In this document: in pieces, positions 13,789 through 13,914 of the stretch
How positions within the stretch are numbered: the stretch's first letter is position 1
Layout: each line of letters starts with the position of its first letter
NCBI GenBank assembly: GCA_902494545.1
Contig: CABUTP010000017.1
Location: forward strand, 1-13,914
Direction: 5' to 3'
Length of the DNA stretch: 13,914 nucleotides
From: an uncultured Collinsella sp.
Lineage (GTDB): Bacteria; Actinomycetota; Coriobacteriia; Coriobacteriales; Coriobacteriaceae
The notes under the pieces: model-generated
Databases searched by the model: none
What the model was told of the DNA's origin: nothing
The model's input: only the letters and a program-made list of their open reading frames with translations
Position numbers and translations under genes: made by a program

Positions 13789-13914
13789 CTACTGCTGAGT
13801 TTGTTCCCCGGTGCCAATGTAGACGTCGACGATAACCTGGCGGTAGCTAATGCCGCAGGAGTCGAGGATGCGGCGGCTGATGCGCCCATCATCGGTGTCG
13901 GCGTACTTGTTGTC
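13789..13914 (-). CDS. C-terminal 41 codons of an unidentified gene (cut by window edge)
   Basis: Reading in from the right edge on the minus strand gives an open frame ending in TAG at 13789: it begins DNKYADTDDGRISRRILDS and ends VDVYIGTGEQTQQ. The composition (mixed charged and aliphatic residues, GC-rich third positions) is that of real coding sequence, and its position and strand fit the local gene order. I do not recognise the family; the N-terminal part lies outside the window. The 177 bp between it and the NifU-like gene contain only the hairpin at 13634-13649 and no clear promoter. Confidence 0.6.
   Translation of the reverse strand, partial: DNKYADTDDGRISRRILDSCGISYRQVIVDVYIGTGEQTQQ

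Overview
The window is about 60% GC and densely packed, with Shine-Dalgarno-led genes and many intrinsic hairpin terminators. Gene content suggests a gut Coriobacteriia-type actinobacterium such as Collinsella: a Lgt/NifU-like pair, YebC, an amaP-DUF2273-asp23 alkaline-shock operon, zinc-ribbon membrane proteins with Pro/Gln linkers, and a DUF6020-type membrane protein. The taxon is inferred from family composition and style, not from a marker gene. All genes are on the minus strand except one M20 peptidase-family gene. No tRNA, rRNA, CRISPR array, transposase or phage gene is seen, and no gene-free stretch exceeds 300 bases.

Layout. 33-1670 (-): YtcJ-type amidohydrolase, divergent from an M20D amidohydrolase at 1839-3302 (+). 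A 17-bp perfect hairpin at 3338-3376 closes the M20 gene and probably also the convergent gene. 3409-3819 (-): a DUF2752 membrane protein. 3899-4576 and 4772-6130 (-): two zinc-ribbon membrane proteins separated by a strong terminator. 6281-7303 (-): a YitT/DUF2179 transporter-like protein. 7511-8998 (-): the operon amaP > DUF2273 > asp23, with its own promoter and terminator. 9164-9970 (-): yebC. 10136-12319 (-): a 727-aa polytopic protein of DUF6020/GT-C type. 12403-13224 (-): lgt. 13333-13611 (-): a NifU C-terminal-domain protein. 13789-13914 (-): the last 41 codons of an unidentified gene.

How the genes fit together. The amaP operon is the clearest functional unit: AmaP anchors the soluble Asp23-fold protein at the membrane, and the small DUF2273 protein is its usual partner. 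lgt and the NifU-like gene are housekeeping (lipoprotein lipidation, Fe-S cluster delivery). The two hydrolases at the left look catabolic. The rest are membrane proteins of unknown role.

Most noteworthy signal. Three hairpins share the loop core GGGACAGG (or GGACAGG), on the gene-sense strand, but have completely different, self-complementary arms. Each sits right at the stop codon of a minus-strand gene (asp23, the DUF6020 gene, lgt). They look like a dispersed family of 3'-end structured elements. In the asp23 case a separate conventional terminator lies further downstream, so the element is not simply the terminator.
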